Below, one piece after another: positions 7,872-16,683 of a stretch of DNA of 64,000 nucleotides. Source of the stretch: Psychrobacillus sp. INOP01 (GTDB lineage: Bacteria; Bacillota; Bacilli; Bacillales_A; Planococcaceae). Below the pieces are notes generated by a model that saw nothing but the letters and a program-made list of their open reading frames with translations, made no database searches and was not told the origin of the DNA. A program made the position numbers and the translations under genes. Position 1 is the first letter of the stretch, and the number at the start of each line of letters is the position of its first letter. The stretch spans positions 4,237,979 to 4,301,978 of the forward strand of contig NZ_CP073315.1 in NCBI RefSeq assembly GCF_018140925.1, given 5' to 3'.

Positions 7872-8789
7872 TTAAGGCAGTACATTTCCTGCAGCACGAT
7901 AGATGCCATACCACTCCTCACGAGTAAGAAGGATATCACTTGCCTTACAGCAATCCTTAAAACGGCCTTCATTCATCGTACCGATAACCGGTTGCATGTT
8001 TGCTGGATGACGCAATAGCCACGCGATAGCGATGGTTGTGTTGCTTACTTCATATTTGTTCGCGACTTCATCAATCTTTTGATTCAATTCAGGAAACTTG
8101 TCATTACCTAGGAATACTCCCTCAAAGAGCCCGTATTGGAAAGGGGACCATGGCTGAATGGTAATATCGTTCAGTCTGCAATAATCAAGTATGTTACCAT
8201 CTCTGTTCACAGCAGAATCATTTTCCATGTTCACATTAAATCCATTAGAGATCATGTTTGCATTGGTAATACTTAATTGAAGTTGATTAGCAACGATTGT
8301 TTGCTTCACCGACTTCTTAAGTAATTCGATCTGCATTGGATTCTGATTGGAAACACCAAAGTGACGAACTTTTCCTGAACTTTCAAGAATATCGAAAGCC
8401 TCCGCCACTTCTTCTGGTTCTACCAAAGTATCAGGACGGTGTAGCAGCAGAATATCTAGGTAATCTGTATTCAATCTCTTTAAGCTTCCGTCAACTGATT
8501 CTATAATATGTTCTTTTGAAAAGTCGAACATTCCTTCTCGAATACCGCACTTAGATTGTAAAATAATCTTTTCACGAATATCATCGTTCATATGGATGGC
8601 TTCAGCAAATATTTCCTCGCATGTTCCACTCCCATAAATATCAGCATGGTCGAAGAAATTTGCACCTAATTCAAGCGCTGATTGGACAAAGTGCTCAGCC
8701 TCGGCCTTTTTCAGAGAATTAATGCGCATACAGCCGACTGAAACAACCGGCACCTCTAAAGTACTTTTTCCAAGTTTCATAGTCCTCAT
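7872..8789 (-). CDS. Aldo/keto reductase
   Basis: A 305-residue NAD(P)H-dependent oxidoreductase with the (alpha/beta)8 fold. The catalytic tetrad is visible as FFDHADIYG (Asp, Tyr), ILQSKCG (Lys) and LLLHRPD (His); GVSNQNP and the C-terminal IAWLLRHPANMQPVIGTM segment complete the family pattern. It resembles the YdhF-like branch. The start is the ATG at 8789, 7 bases after AAGGAGGAT; an ATG further upstream has no such site. Monocistronic, minus strand, opposite to most cassettes, with its own terminator. Substrate unknown. Confidence 0.88.
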   Translation of the reverse strand: MRTMKLGKSTLEVPVVSVGCMRINSLKKAEAEHFVQSALELGANFFDHADIYGSGTCEEIFAEAIHMNDDIREKIILQSKCGIREGMFDFSKEHIIESVDGSLKRLNTDYLDILLLHRPDTLVEPEEVAEAFDILESSGKVRHFGVSNQNPMQIELLKKSVKQTIVANQLQLSITNANMISNGFNVNMENDSAVNRDGNILDYCRLNDITIQPWSPFQYGLFEGVFLGNDKFPELNQKIDEVANKYEVSNTTIAIAWLLRHPANMQPVIGTMNEGRFKDCCKASDILLTREEWYGIYRAAGNVLP

Positions 8790-9016
8790 GTTATATCCTC
8801 CTTGATTGTAATTGTGTAATTTCATTTAATGAGTTTGAACTTTTCTTCCACGCTGTGGCAAAGGTAGATGTATACGACAAATGGGAAATTCTGCTTATGT
8901 ATCCCTTATTGATTGTGACACACAGGTAAAGCGTTTTCAAGAAACTACTACGCAGTAATCTAGCGAAGGATTACTTCCCAGACCCAGAGACAGAAATACC
9001 AGTTCTGATTTTTTTT
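8790..9016. other. No intact gene
   Basis: A plus-strand relic about 8880-9010 can be read as a short stretch including AKDYFPDPETEIPVL, without a start and with stops. I do not recognise it. Confidence 0.3.
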
Positions 9017-9115
9017 ATTCAACTAACGGGTGCTTTACTTCAAGAAGGAGTGAAACCTTTTTAGGAGTAAAGCCTTTTTCTTTCTTCAACTAAAGCAACA
9101 GTTTAGTTGAAGAAG
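9017..9115 (+). repeat. Full site unit with a duplicated linker arm
   Basis: Core A, then the linker's right arm AGGAGTAAAGCC appears twice (once as GGAGTGAAACC), then core B (centre CAACAG, TTTAGTTGAAGAAG). Slippage or partial duplication in the linker. Confidence 0.9.
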
Positions 9116-9189
9116 TCTAATTTATTTAGGAGGATTATTTTGGAACGTATTAACAATTATAAAATTAAAACACCAAGGGGGTGTTTTTC

Positions 9190-9315
9190 ATGAAAAAGTG
9201 GTCAACTTATATATGGAAATTAATTTGGGTTATTGGATTATTTTTATTAATAAACATCAGTTTTGATATTAAAAATCAAATTAAAAATAGCTCACATTTC
9301 GATATGATTTTATGA
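9190..9315 (+). CDS. 41-residue single-helix membrane protein
   Basis: ATG 9190 follows AGGGGGTG. The product is a basic N-terminus (MKKWSTYIWK), one transmembrane helix and a polar tail. Its TGA overlaps the ATG of the next gene (ATGA, 9312), so the two are translationally coupled. Unknown function. Confidence 0.55.
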   Translation: MKKWSTYIWKLIWVIGLFLLINISFDIKNQIKNSSHFDMIL

Positions 9316-9599
9316 TTTATTGGACTAGTTTTATTGTTCTCTTTATATGGGGTATCTATCTATCACTTATTTTTATAAAAAAATGGTCAATTACAATAAA
9401 TCTACCTTTACTAATTTGCGTATTCATTCCTTGTTTTCTCTTATCGTTAATTATGCCATTATCAGCAACTTTCCCAATTTCTTTTTCAATAGGTGGTATT
9501 TGGTTACTAAAAGTTTTAAGCTCAAATTTGATTGAAATTGTTGCAGGTTTAACACTCATGCTAAGCATTTTTAATAACTCAGTAAGCAAGAGTGAATAA
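9312..9599 (+). CDS. Membrane protein, second gene of a two-gene cassette
   Basis: 95 residues with three hydrophobic segments (about 3-22, 30-52 and 58-88). Start ATG 9312 overlaps the stop of the previous small gene by 4 bases. The pair lies between core B at about 9085-9115 and a core A with extended leader at 9602, so this is a rare two-gene cassette. Family not recognised. Confidence 0.6.
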   Translation: MIYWTSFIVLFIWGIYLSLIFIKKWSITINLPLLICVFIPCFLLSLIMPLSATFPISFSIGGIWLLKVLSSNLIEIVAGLTLMLSIFNNSVSKSE

Positions 9600-9601
9600 A
9601 A

Positions 9602-9651
9602 CAGTTTGTGAAGGAATGTACTTAAACTAACGGGTGCTTTAGTTGAAGAAG
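9602..9651 (+). repeat. Solo core A with extended leader and symmetric arms
   Basis: Leader GTTTGTGAAGGAATGTACTT, then AACTAACGGGTGCTTTAGTT with GAAGAAG. This is a single core, not a full unit. Confidence 0.9.
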
Positions 9652-9847
9652 GCACATTAAAAAATTGAACTTACTTTTTTATAAAAACGAAATAACTAAT
9701 AACATTTAAGAAGTCATTTTGATTTATCCTTTTAAAATGGCTTCTTTTTGTTTGTCGTGAAATAAGGTTTGTAAAGTTTTTTTCAAACTATTTTTAATAA
9801 ATTTAGTTGAAGGAGGGTATACCAGATTTCAATTATTAAACAATAGA

Positions 9848-9880
9848 AACGCTGAACTCAAGTTCAGCGTAATATTTCCA
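9848..9880. terminator. Terminator downstream of ktrA
   Basis: ACGCTGAACTcaAGTTCAGCGT is a perfect stem. It lies about 55 bases beyond the ktrA stop on the minus strand. Confidence 0.65.
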
Positions 9881-9932
9881 TCTTTTTTCGGTTATTTTGG
9901 TACTTATCATTGACTTCCTAATAAAGAAATAA

Positions 9933-10598
9933 TTACAACAACTTATCTTCCAATCGTTTTAAGTTTGAATTTAGACCCATTGCTACTAATATATCACCTG
10001 AGTAGATGACATCACTTGGTAGAGGAGATACATTAATCTCATTTTCTCTTTTAATGACCAAAATGGTGACATTGAATTTTGCACGAATATTCAAATCTAG
10101 TAAAGTCCGATTATGCATATGCTGATTGACACGAATTTCTACGACACTATATTCCTCAAATAAATTAATATAATCAAGTAAATGGTCCGATGACATGGAT
10201 TGGGCGATTCGAATCCCCATATCCACTTCTGGATGTATGACACGATCGGCACCGATTTTATCTAACAACTTTTGATGGTACACATTCTGGGCTTTTGCCC
10301 AAACTGTTTTGACGCCAAATTCCTTTAGATTGAGCGTCGTGAGGACACTAGCTTGTATATCCTCTCCAATCGCGACAATAACATGGTCGAAATTTCGGAT
10401 ACCGATTGATTTTAAGAACACTTCCTCCGTAGCGTTCCCTTGTATTGCGTGGGTGGAGTACGGAACAAATTCCTCCACCCTTTCGATATCATGGTCAATG
10501 GCAAGCACATCATGACCGAGCGTATGCAATTCTCGGCAAATACTACCTCCAAATCTGCCCAAGCCAATAACAGCGAACTGCTTATCCTTTTTTGTCAT
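9933..10598 (-). CDS. ktrA: KtrA, cytosolic regulatory subunit of the Ktr potassium channel
   Basis: A 221-residue RCK protein with an N-terminal Rossmann fold (AVIGLGRFGGSICREL, then DHDIERVE and GNATEE), which binds ATP/ADP. A C-terminal TrkA_C domain begins about residue 135 and is the c-di-AMP-binding part in Bacillus. It would gate a KtrB-type membrane subunit. The start is ATG 10598, about 9 bases after GAGAGGAG. It lies 21 bases after a ktrB remnant and behind kimA on the same strand. With KtrB destroyed here it must either pair with a KtrB or KtrD encoded elsewhere or be an orphan. Confidence 0.88.
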   Translation of the reverse strand: MTKKDKQFAVIGLGRFGGSICRELHTLGHDVLAIDHDIERVEEFVPYSTHAIQGNATEEVFLKSIGIRNFDHVIVAIGEDIQASVLTTLNLKEFGVKTVWAKAQNVYHQKLLDKIGADRVIHPEVDMGIRIAQSMSSDHLLDYINLFEEYSVVEIRVNQHMHNRTLLDLNIRAKFNVTILVIKRENEINVSPLPSDVIYSGDILVAMGLNSNLKRLEDKLL

Positions 10599-10619
10599 TT
10601 CTTCCACTCCTCTCTCTAC

Positions 10620-10850
10620 TTATCCTGTAAATACTTGATCGTATGGATAGCGATGGTGAACTTTTTTAGGTTTCATTAACAAGAAAAATAAAGTTAAAGG
10701 ACCAATACGTCCAACAAACATAACCATGGGTGTGGTAGTTGCGAACGGGAGTTTTAAACAAAGTGTCCCAAAAATAATTAATAACAAGAAACTTCCCGCA
10801 ATAACTACAGGGGGTGAAACTGATTTTCTTTTCTTCTTAATTACCTGCAT
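10620..10850 (-). pseudogene. ktrB: ktrB with a large in-frame internal deletion
   Basis: The 76-codon frame joins the first 35 or so residues of a KtrB/TrkH potassium channel (KSVSPPVVIAGSFLLLIIFGTLCLKLPF) directly to its last 30 or so (MFVGRIGPLTLFF then RYPYDQVFTG). About 370 residues, including all four selectivity-filter pore loops, are missing, so no channel can form. The start and ribosome binding site (GGGAGTG) are intact and the reading frame is kept. Normal KtrB is about 440-450 residues. Confidence 0.88.
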
Positions 10851-10890
10851 ATGAACACTCCCAGAGATAGATTATAAACAACTTATTTAA

Positions 10891-12717
10891 TCACTTCTTA
10901 AAATGATAAGGTACTGTAATTACCACGACATCTCTACGGTAAAGCAAGATTGCTCTGATTAGTAAACTAGACTGGTTATGAAGGATATTATGCCATCCTT
11001 TTTTGGGAATAAACTGAGGAATCAAGACAGACACACGATAGTCTGATTCATTGGCTTTATACTCCACGGTACTGATAAATTTTGCTAAAGGTTGAGTAAT
11101 ACTTCTATATTGGGAATGTAATGTTACCAACCGAATATTAGGCTGCCATTTATTCCACTTTTCTTCAAATATACGTTCATCTTTCCGTTCAAAAGCCACA
11201 TATACGGCAATGATTTTGGCGGGATTAAGTGATTTGGCATAGTTTAATGAATTCTCTACAACATGCGTGATACCCGCTACTGGAACAATAATAACGTTCC
11301 CTTTAATTGTTAAAGGAGGTTCACAAGTAGATACATTTAATTGTTGGCCTACAGAAACATAGTGTTTTTTTATTTTATGAAAAAGTAAAATAAGTAATGG
11401 TAAAAAGACTAGAACCGCCCAGACCTGTCCAAATTTTGTGATAAAGAATATCATCATTACTGCAAGACTGATGAATGCCCCAACAAAATTAGTTATTAAT
11501 TTGATGACCCAGCCCTTCGGTTTTTCTCTCATCCATTTAACCAACATTCCGGTTTGTGATAACGTAAAAGGTATAAATACCCCGACAGCATAAAGTGGGA
11601 TAAGTTGTTCCGTTTGCCCTTGGAATACAATAATGAGAAGAATGGAAGTAATCCCAAGCGTAATAATCCCATTAGAATAACCTAATCTGTCGCCTCTCAT
11701 CTTAAACATACTAGGAATATATTTGTCATTGGAAAGACTGAACGCTAAAAGTGGGAATGCGGAATATCCAGTATTTGCTGCGAGCACAAGAATCATGGCA
11801 GTCGTTCCCTGTATAAAATAGTACATATAGTTTCTTCCGAAAATCTCAGAAGCCATTTGTGAAATAACAGTTTCTTCACCTTTAGGTGTAATTCCATAGT
11901 AATAGGCTAAAAAGACAATTCCCACAAATAACAAGGCGAGTAATGAACCCATCATCATTAAGGTTTTAGCTGCATTTTTAGCTGCAGGATTTTTGAAGTT
12001 TGGTATTGAATTAGAGATAGCTTCAACACCAGTTAGAGCTGAACTACCAGAAGCAAAAGCTCTAAGTAATAAAAATAAAGTGATACCCGCTACAGGAGTT
12101 CCGAGTGGTGCGTGTAACTCAGATGAAACACTTCCAGTGATAATATGGAAAAGTCCTACACCGATTAGGATAAACAAAGCTACCACAAACAAATAGACTG
12201 GGTAAGCGAGAATCGAAGCAGACTCGGTAATGCCTCTCAAATTTAAAATGGTAACGAATATGACCAGAATACTTGCAATGATCACATTATGACCGTGTAA
12301 GCTTGGAATCGCAGATGTAATGGCATCAGTTCCGGCAGAGACACTCACAGCAACAGTCAAAATATAATCCACCAACAAAGAACCGCCTGCGATTAATCCC
12401 GCATTCTCTCCAAGGTTTTCTTTCGCCACAATATAGGCACCGCCACCTCGAGGATAAGCAAAAATGATTTGTCTATACGATAAAATAAGGGCCATTAATA
12501 GAACAAGGACACCTACTGCAATCGGAATTGAATACCAAAATGCGATTGTGCTCACTGAAACCAACACAAGTAGAATCTGTTCTGGACCATAGGCAACCGA
12601 CGATAAGGCATCTGAAGAAAGGATTGCCAAAGCTTTCGTTTTGTTAAGCTTTTGTTCGCAAAGTTCCGATGACTTTAAAGGACGACCTATTAAAAACCTT
12701 TTTACTGCCGATAACAT
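10891..12717 (-). CDS. kimA: KimA-type high-affinity potassium transporter (YdaO)
   Basis: A 608-residue APC-superfamily K+/H+ symporter, the same length as B. subtilis KimA. It has about 12 membrane segments. The characteristic start (LSSDALSSVAYGPEQILLVL) is at about residues 34-53, followed by YPRGGGAYIVAKENLG, and a cytosolic C-terminal domain from about residue 460 is the c-di-AMP-binding part in homologues. The start is ATG 12717 with AAGTGG 6 bases upstream; an upstream ATG at 12846 lies inside the riboswitch terminator. Regulated by the c-di-AMP riboswitch at 12868-12998, so expression should fall when K+ and c-di-AMP are high. Confidence 0.92.
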   Translation of the reverse strand: MLSAVKRFLIGRPLKSSELCEQKLNKTKALAILSSDALSSVAYGPEQILLVLVSVSTIAFWYSIPIAVGVLVLLMALILSYRQIIFAYPRGGGAYIVAKENLGENAGLIAGGSLLVDYILTVAVSVSAGTDAITSAIPSLHGHNVIIASILVIFVTILNLRGITESASILAYPVYLFVVALFILIGVGLFHIITGSVSSELHAPLGTPVAGITLFLLLRAFASGSSALTGVEAISNSIPNFKNPAAKNAAKTLMMMGSLLALLFVGIVFLAYYYGITPKGEETVISQMASEIFGRNYMYYFIQGTTAMILVLAANTGYSAFPLLAFSLSNDKYIPSMFKMRGDRLGYSNGIITLGITSILLIIVFQGQTEQLIPLYAVGVFIPFTLSQTGMLVKWMREKPKGWVIKLITNFVGAFISLAVMMIFFITKFGQVWAVLVFLPLLILLFHKIKKHYVSVGQQLNVSTCEPPLTIKGNVIIVPVAGITHVVENSLNYAKSLNPAKIIAVYVAFERKDERIFEEKWNKWQPNIRLVTLHSQYRSITQPLAKFISTVEYKANESDYRVSVLIPQFIPKKGWHNILHNQSSLLIRAILLYRRDVVVITVPYHFKK

Positions 12718-12790
12718 GTATTCCACTTCTTTCTTCTCTGAGTTATCGAAAAGATAACTCTTAATGTGATGCTGAACTATAAAAAAAGAC

Positions 12791-12833
12791 AAAAAAAGTC
12801 CACAAGGCATCGGGAAATAGCCTAGTGGACTTA
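12791..12833 (-). terminator. Riboswitch-controlled terminator of kimA
   Basis: On the minus strand AAGTCCACTAGGC pairs with GCCTTGTGGACTT, followed by T7. It sits between the riboswitch and the kimA start, as expected for an OFF switch working by termination. Confidence 0.85.
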
Positions 12834-12867
12834 ATTGCATTCTCACTAGTTCAAATTCCTCTCTTAT

Positions 12868-12998
12868 AACGCTTACGAGGTTAGCTGTCGGGTTCGGGCT
12901 AAAAGAGTAGCCCTACCTACAAACGTAGGATTCACCCCAAGCGGCAAGAGTAGCCACGATTACATGGGTCCCCCGTTCCAAATGGATTAAGCGATGTA
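12868..12998 (-). ncRNA. c-di-AMP riboswitch (ydaO/yuaA leader)
   Basis: Read on the minus strand, the conserved blocks appear in order: ATCGCTTAATCC, GGGGACCC, GGGGTGAATCC, GTAGGTAGGGCTACTC, CCGAACCCGACAGCTAACC and TCGTAAGCG. These are the signature segments of the ydaO-yuaA class. Binding of c-di-AMP promotes the downstream terminator. It controls kimA and, by read-through, the ktrB remnant and ktrA. Confidence 0.93.
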
Positions 12999-13197
12999 GA
13001 AATATGAAACTGAGAGTAATAATACTCCTTTGTTTTCAACTTGTAAATAAAAATTTGTAGGGGCTGTTAAACCCTGTATCAGGGCTTATTTGTCGAGAAG
13101 AACTCTAACTGTGGCAATAATATATTATGCATTCTAATTAAAAGAATTTGGATAGTTTTTTAAAATACTGTTCGAGGAAATAGCATCTAATTGTTCT

Positions 13198-13238
13198 TTT
13201 TCTTGTTCAACTAACGCAGCAGGTTAGTTCAATAAGAA
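13198..13238 (+). repeat. Solo core B with perfect arms
   Basis: CTTGTTCAACTAAC, centre GCAGCAG, then GTTAGTTCAATAAG: nearly symmetric arms of about 14 bp around a 7-base centre. It lies between the potassium genes and the cyclodeaminase operon. Confidence 0.92.
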
Positions 13239-13331
13239 TAAATATTTACATTGGACTTTTTTATGTTATTATTAATGTAAATAAAATAACATGGTGCTGT
13301 TTTTATCCCCGGGTAAAAACATTTAATAAAG

Positions 13332-13392
13332 CATTGAGTCTCATTCCCATTAGGGCCTATTTATAGGCGGGGTGAGATTCAATGCTTTTTGT
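13332..13392 (+). terminator. Strong terminator or attenuator before the cyclodeaminase operon
   Basis: AAGCATTGAGTCTCATTCCC pairs almost perfectly with GGGGTGAGATTCAATGCTTT, then TTG and T6, with an inner GGGCC/GGC hairpin. It ends about 47 bases before the next start codon, so it may be an attenuator in the leader. I see no known riboswitch core. Confidence 0.7.
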
Positions 13393-13438
13393 TTTTTATA
13401 ACCATTGTTATTTAGACAAGTATAAGGAGGTAAAGTCA

Positions 13439-14452
13439 ATGTTTGAATTTAGAGTTTTGAGTAATGATATCGTTAAACAAGTATTAAAAGTTAACCAAGT
13501 GATTGATTTAGTTGAGACAGTTTACAAATCTAAAAGTGAGAGTAAAACTGAAACATGGCCAACCATTTTTTATGATTTTGAACCGGGTAAGGCAGATATG
13601 GACATTAAATCAGGTTATTTAAAGAGTGAAAAGCTGTTTGGACATAAGACAGTAACATGGTTTGGTGAGAATGAAGAAAAGGGCATACCAACTTTAATAG
13701 GTTTGATTGTCGTATTTGATGCTGAAACAGGGAAACCTTTAGGGATAACGGATGCTGCGTTCATTACAGGAATACGAACTGGAGCGTCTGGTGCTATAGG
13801 AGCTAAATACTTAGCTAGAAAAAATTCTAAGAATCTATTAGTTCTTGGAGCCGGAAACCAGGCAATTTTTCAAATTGCAGCTACACTGACAGCATTGCCA
13901 AATCTAAAAAAAGTAATGATATCAGCAAGAAATAAAATTAAACTAGAAAGTTTTATTAGCAGTATTTCACAACGACTACAACAAGAATTTGGAATCGATA
14001 CAGAAACAATAATATTTGAAGAAGTTGAATGTTTAGAAAGTGCTGTAAAAAACAGTGACATCATCATCACTGTGACGTCTTCAAGAGTACCGTTAATAAA
14101 AAATAACTGGGTACAAAAAGGAACGCATATTTCATGCATAGGGGCGGATATGGTAGGTAAACAAGAAATAGAATCTGAAATCATGTCAAAAGCTAGCATT
14201 TATGTAGATGATATGGAACATTGTGTACAAGTTGGTGAAATTGAACTACCTCTTAAGCAAGGCATAATTACGGAGAGTAATATCACTGGGGAGATTGGTG
14301 ATTTAATATTGAGGAAAATTAAGGGAAGGTCCAACGATGAACAAGTAACTGTATTTGATGCTACAGGAATGGCACTTTTAGATCTCTATACAGCAAAAAT
14401 TGCACTACAGACAGCCGAAGAAAAAGGTTTTGGGATAAAATCAGAAATTTAG
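13439..14452 (+). CDS. Ornithine cyclodeaminase/mu-crystallin family protein
   Basis: A 337-residue NAD(P)-binding enzyme. GIRTGASGAIGAKYLARKNS and LLVLGAGNQAIFQI (nucleotide-binding loop) mark the ornithine cyclodeaminase/mu-crystallin family, with VTSS and CIGADMVGKQE in the usual places. The start is ATG 13439, behind AAGGAGG; an in-frame ATG at 13382 falls in a terminator stem. It is followed 14 bases later by a threonine dehydratase-like gene. The same pair (EutC/EutB) occurs in ectoine breakdown and in other amino acid catabolic operons, so the true substrate is open. Confidence 0.82.
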   Translation: MFEFRVLSNDIVKQVLKVNQVIDLVETVYKSKSESKTETWPTIFYDFEPGKADMDIKSGYLKSEKLFGHKTVTWFGENEEKGIPTLIGLIVVFDAETGKPLGITDAAFITGIRTGASGAIGAKYLARKNSKNLLVLGAGNQAIFQIAATLTALPNLKKVMISARNKIKLESFISSISQRLQQEFGIDTETIIFEEVECLESAVKNSDIIITVTSSRVPLIKNNWVQKGTHISCIGADMVGKQEIESEIMSKASIYVDDMEHCVQVGEIELPLKQGIITESNITGEIGDLILRKIKGRSNDEQVTVFDATGMALLDLYTAKIALQTAEEKGFGIKSEI

Positions 14453-14466
14453 AAGGTGGAATATAA

Positions 14467-15432
14467 TTGCTGAGTTTTAATTATAATCATGTTAAAGACG
14501 CTTATGAACGTATCAAAAATAATGTGACAAAAACACCACTTGAGGAATCTTTTTACTTGGGAGATGAAAGTAAAAAATATTTCTTTAAACTCGAATCTTT
14601 ACAAAGAGTAAAAAGCTTCAAAATCCGAGGAGCATTAAATAAAATGATGACTTTAACTAAGGAGGAAATGAGTCATGGTGTTGCTGCAATTTCTTCAGGC
14701 AACCATGGAAGTTCCGTAAGTTATGCAGCTTCGATTCTTGGAATAAATAATGTGAAAATCATTGTTCCTAAAAGTACCCCACAAAGCAAAATAGACAAAA
14801 TTCAATATTTTGGAGGTGAAGTAATACTATTAGGAAATAATTATGATGAAGCTCATTCATTAGGGATGGAATTTATAAAAGAACATAAATTAATTTATAT
14901 TGATGCTTACTATAGTGATCCTCAAATTTATGGTGGTCAGGGTACAGTTGCGATTGAACTTCTTGAGCAAAATAGTGACATTGATACCATCGTAGTGCCG
15001 ATAGGGGGAGGTGGGCTAATTACAGGAATAGCTGTTGCCGCTAAAACTATAAAACCAGAGATTCGTATCATAGGAGTACAAACAGAGGCATGTCCTGCTA
15101 TGATAAAATCTTACGAAGACAATATTTTTTATGAAGAATTTCACAGCGAGGAATCATTATGTGATGCTCTTGTTGGAGGGATCGGTAAACTCAGCTTTGA
15201 TTTGGCCAAAGATTACGTTGATGATTTTATAGCTGTATCAGAAGAATCTATTGCTAAAGCAGTTAGTTTCATGGCAAAAAAGGAGAAGTATATTGTGGAA
15301 GCAGGTAGCTGCACTACGGTAGCTGCCGTTATGGATTATAGAGAGCGAATTGGAGGGAAAAACATTGCTCTTGTTTTATCCGGTGGTAATATAGATGGAA
15401 ATGTATTGACTGATATTTTATCAAAATACTAA
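14467..15432 (+). CDS. Threonine dehydratase-like PLP enzyme (serine/threonine ammonia-lyase fold)
   Basis: A 321-residue fold-type II PLP enzyme. The Schiff-base lysine is in KSFKIRGA (about residue 51), SSGNHGSSVSYAA binds the carboxylate, and VPIGGGGLITG binds the PLP phosphate. Length fits a catabolic threonine/serine dehydratase without the regulatory ACT domain, or EutB of ectoine catabolism. The start is TTG 14467, 7 bases after AAGGTGG. Likely co-transcribed with the cyclodeaminase-like gene, the two acting on a common amino acid intermediate. Confidence 0.82.
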   Translation: MLSFNYNHVKDAYERIKNNVTKTPLEESFYLGDESKKYFFKLESLQRVKSFKIRGALNKMMTLTKEEMSHGVAAISSGNHGSSVSYAASILGINNVKIIVPKSTPQSKIDKIQYFGGEVILLGNNYDEAHSLGMEFIKEHKLIYIDAYYSDPQIYGGQGTVAIELLEQNSDIDTIVVPIGGGGLITGIAVAAKTIKPEIRIIGVQTEACPAMIKSYEDNIFYEEFHSEESLCDALVGGIGKLSFDLAKDYVDDFIAVSEESIAKAVSFMAKKEKYIVEAGSCTTVAAVMDYRERIGGKNIALVLSGGNIDGNVLTDILSKY

Positions 15433-15504
15433 TGTGATTTGTTACTATGACAGAACATATTAAATAAAAAATTTCTTCAAGAGAATAAAATTTGATTACA
15501 AATT

Positions 15505-15538
15505 AAAAAGGCTTTCCTTAATGGAGAGCTTTTTTTAT
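15505..15538 (+). terminator. Terminator of the cyclodeaminase/dehydratase operon
   Basis: AAAGGCTTTCC with GGAGAGCTTT, followed by T5, about 75 bases after the stop codon. Confidence 0.75.
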
Positions 15539-15640
15539 ATATTTGGACTAGCAAGGGCATTTTCGTTAACCTAGATAAGAACCAAATAGAATTACTATTT
15601 TGGAAATTTATAGTCAATAATAAAAATGAAAAGTAAGTTT

Positions 15641-15727
15641 CTTCTTCAACTAACGGGTGCTTTACTTCAAGAAGGAGTAAAGCCTTTTTTTCTTATTGAA
15701 CTAAAGCGGCAGGTTAGTTTAAGAAGG
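15641..15727 (+). repeat. Full cassette-site unit before DUF3953 copy 1
   Basis: Core A, terminator linker, core B with centre GCGGCAG and right arm TTAGTTTAAGAAGG. From AAAGCGGCAGG rightward the sequence matches the unit at 24096-24182; to its left there are differences. Confidence 0.95.
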
Positions 15728-15850
15728 AAATAATGAAAGTAATGAAGAATGGTACAAGTAAAGAGGTATTTATATACTAAATAACGAAAAGTATTGATTC
15801 TTATACCACCATTTTGAATCTAACAATAACGTTAAAAAGAGAGGCGAATA

Positions 15851-16078
15851 ATGCTAAACAGATTAAGAATACCGTTATTAATATGTGCTGTAGTTTTTGG
15901 ATTTTTAGATTTAATAACTCCGCTTGAGTTAATACCATTTATGATGTTGTCAGGTACTTCGATGTTTCTGTCAGGATTAGATGAATTTAAAAAAGACAAA
16001 AAAGCAAAATATGGTTATATATTCATAACTATTTCTATAATTCTAATTTTGGTTGCTGTAATTAAATTATTTACATAA
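15851..16078 (+). CDS. DUF3953-type small membrane protein, copy 1
   Basis: 75 residues with three hydrophobic segments (about 6-20, 25-42 and 54-74) and a lysine-rich loop DEFKKDKKAKYG, the DUF3953 pattern. It is nearly identical at DNA level to the gene at 24306-24536, but lacks one Leu codon (MLSGTS here, MLSLGTS there) by a 3-base deletion. Upstream and downstream cassette DNA is also duplicated. ATG 15851 follows AGAGAGGCGAATA. Function unknown. Confidence 0.75.
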   Translation: MLNRLRIPLLICAVVFGFLDLITPLELIPFMMLSGTSMFLSGLDEFKKDKKAKYGYIFITISIILILVAVIKLFT

Positions 16079-16252
16079 TGGTGTTGCATTGAACCAAGAA
16101 GGATTAATGACTTTTTAGCGTTTTTTCTGCTTGGAAAGGTTATAGGAGAAAGCTTGAAAAAGCAGAAGGTGAAGAAGAAATAAGACACGCATTTGTGCCT
16201 TTTCTCCTGATGATATAATTTTGTTTCTTATAGCAATTGCAGTATTTATTTT

Positions 16253-16338
16253 TTAAGCTAACGAGTGCTTTAGCAAACAAGTGGCTGCCTGTAAGGGTGC
16301 TTTTTCTTATTGAACTAACGGTGCAGGTTAGTTGAGTA
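16253..16338 (+). repeat. Full cassette-site unit, GGCTGCC-linker class
   Basis: Core A (AGCTAACGAGTGCTTTAG), linker stem GGCTGCCTGTAAGGGTGC, core B with centre GTGCAG. It ends DUF3953 cassette copy 1; compare 24710-24797, where only the core B centre and beyond differ. Confidence 0.94.
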
Positions 16339-16365
16339 AAAAAATGAATTGGAGGTCGAACAGAT

Positions 16366-16611
16366 ATGAAACGAGAGGGAATTGTTAAATGGTTTAAAGA
16401 AGAAAAGGGGTATGGTCGTATTATGCTTGACGGTGAGGATGGAAATCATGTTTTTGTTCATTTTAGTTCGATTTTACCTGATAAAGAAAGACTTCCAAAT
16501 GGATTCAGATTCCTTAAACAAGGTCAAAAAGTATCCTTTGATTTAGTTGAAAAACCAAATTCTACTGACCAAAAGCAAGTTGCAGAAAATGTAATCATTA
16601 TCTCTGACTAA
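16366..16611 (+). CDS. Cold-shock-domain protein
   Basis: 81 residues forming one OB-fold cold-shock domain. GIVKWFKEEKGYGRI corresponds to RNP1-bearing strands (KGYGRI for KGFGFI) and HVFVHFSSI to RNP2. It is a little longer than CspA/B (about 66) because of an insert (PDKERLPNGFRF). It probably binds single-stranded RNA or DNA. Start ATG 16366 follows GGAGGTCGAAC. A one-gene cassette between core B at 16338 and core A at 16617. Confidence 0.82.
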   Translation: MKREGIVKWFKEEKGYGRIMLDGEDGNHVFVHFSSILPDKERLPNGFRFLKQGQKVSFDLVEKPNSTDQKQVAENVIIISD

Positions 16612-16616
16612 AAAAT

Positions 16617-16649
16617 TCTTTTTCAACTAACGGGTGCTTTAGTCAAGTA
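16617..16649 (+). repeat. Core A at the 3' side of recombinase copy 1
   Basis: CAACTAACGGGTGCTTTAGT followed by the recombinase terminator. The same junction occurs at 21227-21260. Confidence 0.9.
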
Positions 16650-16681
16650 GAGCAACGTCTTTTAAGACATTGCTCCTTTAC
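16650..16681 (-). terminator. Terminator shared by recombinase copies
   Basis: GAGCAACGTcttttaagACATTGCTC. The same hairpin lies beside the intact recombinase at 21260-21288. Confidence 0.75.
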
Positions 16682-16683
16682 AT

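Noticed and set aside
12718..12846. N-terminal extension of KimA
   Set aside because: The extra residues are encoded by the riboswitch terminator and do not fit the family; ATG 12717 gives the usual length.
13382..13438. Upstream start for the cyclodeaminase-like gene at ATG 13382
   Set aside because: It falls inside a strong terminator stem, while ATG 13439 has AAGGAGG at the right distance.
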